NCBI GenBank assembly: GCA_903891085.1
Contig: CAITDJ010000008.1
Coordinates: 62,001-126,000, forward strand
From: an uncultured Bacteroidota bacterium
GTDB taxonomy: Bacteria; Bacteroidota; Bacteroidia; Bacteroidales; F082
DNA length: 64,000 bases
Direction of reading: 5' to 3'
The position numbers and the translations under genes were made by a program. The notes under the pieces are model-generated. The model ran no database searches and was not told where the DNA came from. It saw only the letters and a list, made by a program, of their open reading frames with translations. Positions 62,095 to 64,000 of the stretch are shown piece by piece (position 1 is the first letter of the stretch; the number at the start of each line of letters is the position of its first letter).

Positions 62095-63384
62095 TCAATC
62101 ATATTTTCGTTTCACAAACCAACGTTCATAAAGGGAAACCCCCATTGTGAAATTGATGAAATTTTCCTGAATCAGGTTATAAGCAGTCGTGCCTTTTTTT
62201 CCAACCTCAACACTTAAATCAATCGTAGTTAACGTGCGTGGTAATGGCAATCCCATTCCAAAACTCACCCCAAATTCATTGATGGGTTGTCCGTTTATCT
62301 GTAAATAGGTTTGATTATAGCGAAATCCAGCCCGATAAGTTACTCGTTTCCAATAACCTGAAATGGAAGTGAAATTGGGTGTATACTGCCCTCCCACTGC
62401 AACATTCCACGCATCAATCAGTGAATCATTTACACCAAAAGCAGTAAAGTTCTTCCAGTTTTGCCAATTTGCATCTATCCCAACCAACCAACTGTCTTTC
62501 TTTTCGAAAACTGCGCCGATACCAGCACTTGGGGGCAGAACGATTTTTCCTTTTACACTGGGCGAATAAATGATTGTATCCAGCACGTATTCAATATTTC
62601 CATCGACACCTCCGAACATCGATTTAAGCAAATAATCTTGTTTTACATCAAGCTTGATCTTCTGACTAAAAACCGCACCCAAACTCAACTGGTAATTGTT
62701 GCCAAGGTCTTTTTTGTAAAGCAACCCATAATCAAAAATAAAATCGTTGGCCTGTGTGCGCACTGCGGCCATGGTGTTGGCATATAAACTTGAGTCAGGA
62801 AAATAAATCAGTGCGCTTGACGAGTAACGTCCGAAAACATAGGTGATGTTTGCTCCGATGCTAAAGTTCTTATTTAAAGCAAATGAATTCCCAATAAAAA
62901 CCTGATTTAAACCGCCTTCTCCGGCAAAGGCTTTATTATAGCTGCCGATTTCATTATTTTCATAAGGGATTACTACATTATACCCAACCTCGCTGTAAGG
63001 AAGCAAGCCAATAGCACTATGCCATCTTTTGGTAACCGGAAAACCTAGTGAGAAATAATTCAAGGTTGCATTTGTTCCTATTTCTGTTTGGGTTGATGTT
63101 TTAAAAACAACCCTGCTGGCATTAAGACCTGCATCGAAAAGGAATGACAAGGAATCGAATCCGGAATATGAGGCGGGATTTGAGGGGTTTACAAATCGGT
63201 TTGAACTGATGGCATTAGCAATACCTCCCATGGCCTTCAACCGTGAATTAACGCTCTTACTTTCGAGCTGGCCTATACCAAATCTGGAATAAGGCGAACT
63301 AATTCCCGTTTGTGCTGATGCGAACTGAACCACAAAAAGCAACAAGATGACACTTAAAATTCTTTTCAAGTTATTGTATATCAT
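62095..63384 (-). CDS. Outer-membrane beta-barrel protein, FadL/OmpP1-like
   Basis: A 429-residue outer-membrane protein: signal peptide 1-24 (VVQFASAQ), then TGISSPYSRFGIGQLESKSVNSRLKAMGGIANAISSNRFVNPSNPASYSGFDSL. NPASY plus the early SPYSRFG are FadL-like features common in Bacteroidota outer-membrane proteins. Strong amphipathic strand pattern, ending FINFTMGVSLYERWFVKRKYD. It could transport hydrophobic compounds. It overlaps coaX by 14 bases and precedes the TPR gene. Confidence 0.82.
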   Translation of the reverse strand: MIYNNLKRILSVILLLFVVQFASAQTGISSPYSRFGIGQLESKSVNSRLKAMGGIANAISSNRFVNPSNPASYSGFDSLSFLFDAGLNASRVVFKTSTQTEIGTNATLNYFSLGFPVTKRWHSAIGLLPYSEVGYNVVIPYENNEIGSYNKAFAGEGGLNQVFIGNSFALNKNFSIGANITYVFGRYSSSALIYFPDSSLYANTMAAVRTQANDFIFDYGLLYKKDLGNNYQLSLGAVFSQKIKLDVKQDYLLKSMFGGVDGNIEYVLDTIIYSPSVKGKIVLPPSAGIGAVFEKKDSWLVGIDANWQNWKNFTAFGVNDSLIDAWNVAVGGQYTPNFTSISGYWKRVTYRAGFRYNQTYLQINGQPINEFGVSFGMGLPLPRTLTTIDLSVEVGKKGTTAYNLIQENFINFTMGVSLYERWFVKRKYD

Positions 63385-64000
63385 TAAAGTCTAAGATAAC
63401 TTTCAAGCCTTCCAACACAAGATTTGAGGCTGCAAAGATGCTACAATTAAACTTTTTATCAAAATATTTATTGTCGCCCCCGCCGATGAATACTGTTAAA
63501 TCTTTATAATTTCCCGAAAACGCTTCAATTATTCCATCTATTTCAGCCTGAATTCCATGTCTTACTCCCGATTGAAGTGAGGTGGTTGTACTTTTGCCAA
63601 TGAGCGGAACTGATGGCCCGTGTTCCACCAAAGGTAACTTGCCGGTAAAGGTGTGCATGGCGCGGTAACGCATATTCACGCCGGGACTTATCATTCCACC
63701 AACATATTTACCATCGGCCTGCAACAAATCATAGGTGATGCAGGTTCCCATATCTATTACCAGCACATTCTGTTGTGGAAAACGGTCGAAAGCGGCTGCA
63801 ACAGCTGCAATGCGGTCGCGACCCAATGTTTCAGGGGTTTCGTAATCAATCGTAAATGGCAGCGGGGTATTATGATCAAGCATTATCAGTGTTGGAACCT
63901 GCCCAAGCAGGTCAAACAATTCAGCCGGTACTTCACGTACCGAACTAATAATCGCACTTTTAACAGGTGAATACTTTTTGATGAAATCACCAAATAGAGG
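63371..64000 (-). CDS. coaX: Type III pantothenate kinase, N-terminus cut by window edge
   Basis: A 210-residue fragment of CoaX, first enzyme of CoA synthesis. The frame stays open through base 64000, so the start and the first 30-45 residues (ATP-binding DxGNT) lie outside. Visible motifs: YETPETLGRDRIAAVAAAF, VLVIDMGTCITYDLL, GGMISPGVNMRYRAMHTFTGKLP and VFIGGGDNKYFDKKFN. These give the pantothenate and K-dependent ATP sites of the ASKHA fold. First gene visible of the leftward envelope cluster. Confidence 0.92.
   Translation of the reverse strand, partial: PLFGDFIKKYSPVKSAIISSVREVPAELFDLLGQVPTLIMLDHNTPLPFTIDYETPETLGRDRIAAVAAAFDRFPQQNVLVIDMGTCITYDLLQADGKYVGGMISPGVNMRYRAMHTFTGKLPLVEHGPSVPLIGKSTTTSLQSGVRHGIQAEIDGIIEAFSGNYKDLTVFIGGGDNKYFDKKFNCSIFAASNLVLEGLKVILDFNDIQ

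Overview
The window is from a member of the Bacteroidota, most likely class Bacteroidia. Supporting evidence: type IX secretion (T9SS) C-terminal sorting domains of both the A type (M1 peptidase; 1312-aa protein) and the gliding-associated B type (922-aa protein); a PorP/SprF-family membrane protein; Bacteroidota -7 promoter boxes (TAnnTTTG) in front of many genes; several lipoproteins; and Bacteroidota-type families (EF-G2-like factor, COG2509 flavoprotein, formimidoylglutamase-like protein). It is mostly chromosomal housekeeping sequence. I saw no tRNA, rRNA, CRISPR array, transposase or phage gene.

Layout. 1-317: start of a leftward DUF6377-like gene, cut by the window edge. 478-6381: eight-gene arsenic operon (arsR, secreted thioredoxin-like protein with a Cys tail, MacB/FtsX-type ABC permease and ATPase, arsenate reductase, arsM, acr3, rhodanese). 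6433-12287: tatC, then leftward alpha/beta hydrolase, MenC/NSAR-type enolase-superfamily enzyme, M14 peptidase and PhoH-like ATPase. 12587-15463: methionine-type aminotransferase overlapping an omega-amidase, followed by two small lipoproteins. 15693-20827: envelope glycosyltransferases and a lipid kinase. 20840-27371: pgk, a tandem adenylate kinase, an MFS exporter, a ROK protein, a lipoprotein and an AlkD-like protein. 27372-32909: secreted M1 aminopeptidase, then TolC and HlyD efflux components without a visible inner-membrane pump. 33068-40733: tsaB, two flavoproteins, an SDR protein, small unknowns and an arginase-fold protein lacking metal ligands. 40820-44807: topA and a nucleotide-sugar dehydrogenase. 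45041-52745: a translationally coupled trio of two paralogous T9SS cargo proteins flanking PorP/SprF. 52802-56094: PfkB kinase and an EF-G paralog without the catalytic His. 56426-64000: leftward envelope cluster coaX, outer-membrane protein, TPR protein, lptC, CorC/GldE-like protein and PPIase.

How the genes work together. In the arsenic operon arsenate is reduced (ArsC), arsenite is exported (Acr3) or methylated (ArsM), and a secreted Cys-tailed protein plus a Cys-containing ABC transporter may handle thiol-reactive arsenicals outside the cytoplasm; that last role is inference. The 45-52.7 kb trio looks like a dedicated secretion unit: N-terminal domains resembling NodB/CE4 polysaccharide deacetylases with broken metal sites, delivered through T9SS with their own PorP/SprF partner. 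I regard these two regions, the tandem adenylate kinase with a degenerate second half, and the EF-G paralog as the most interesting items. Everything here comes from reading the sequence; no database search was run.
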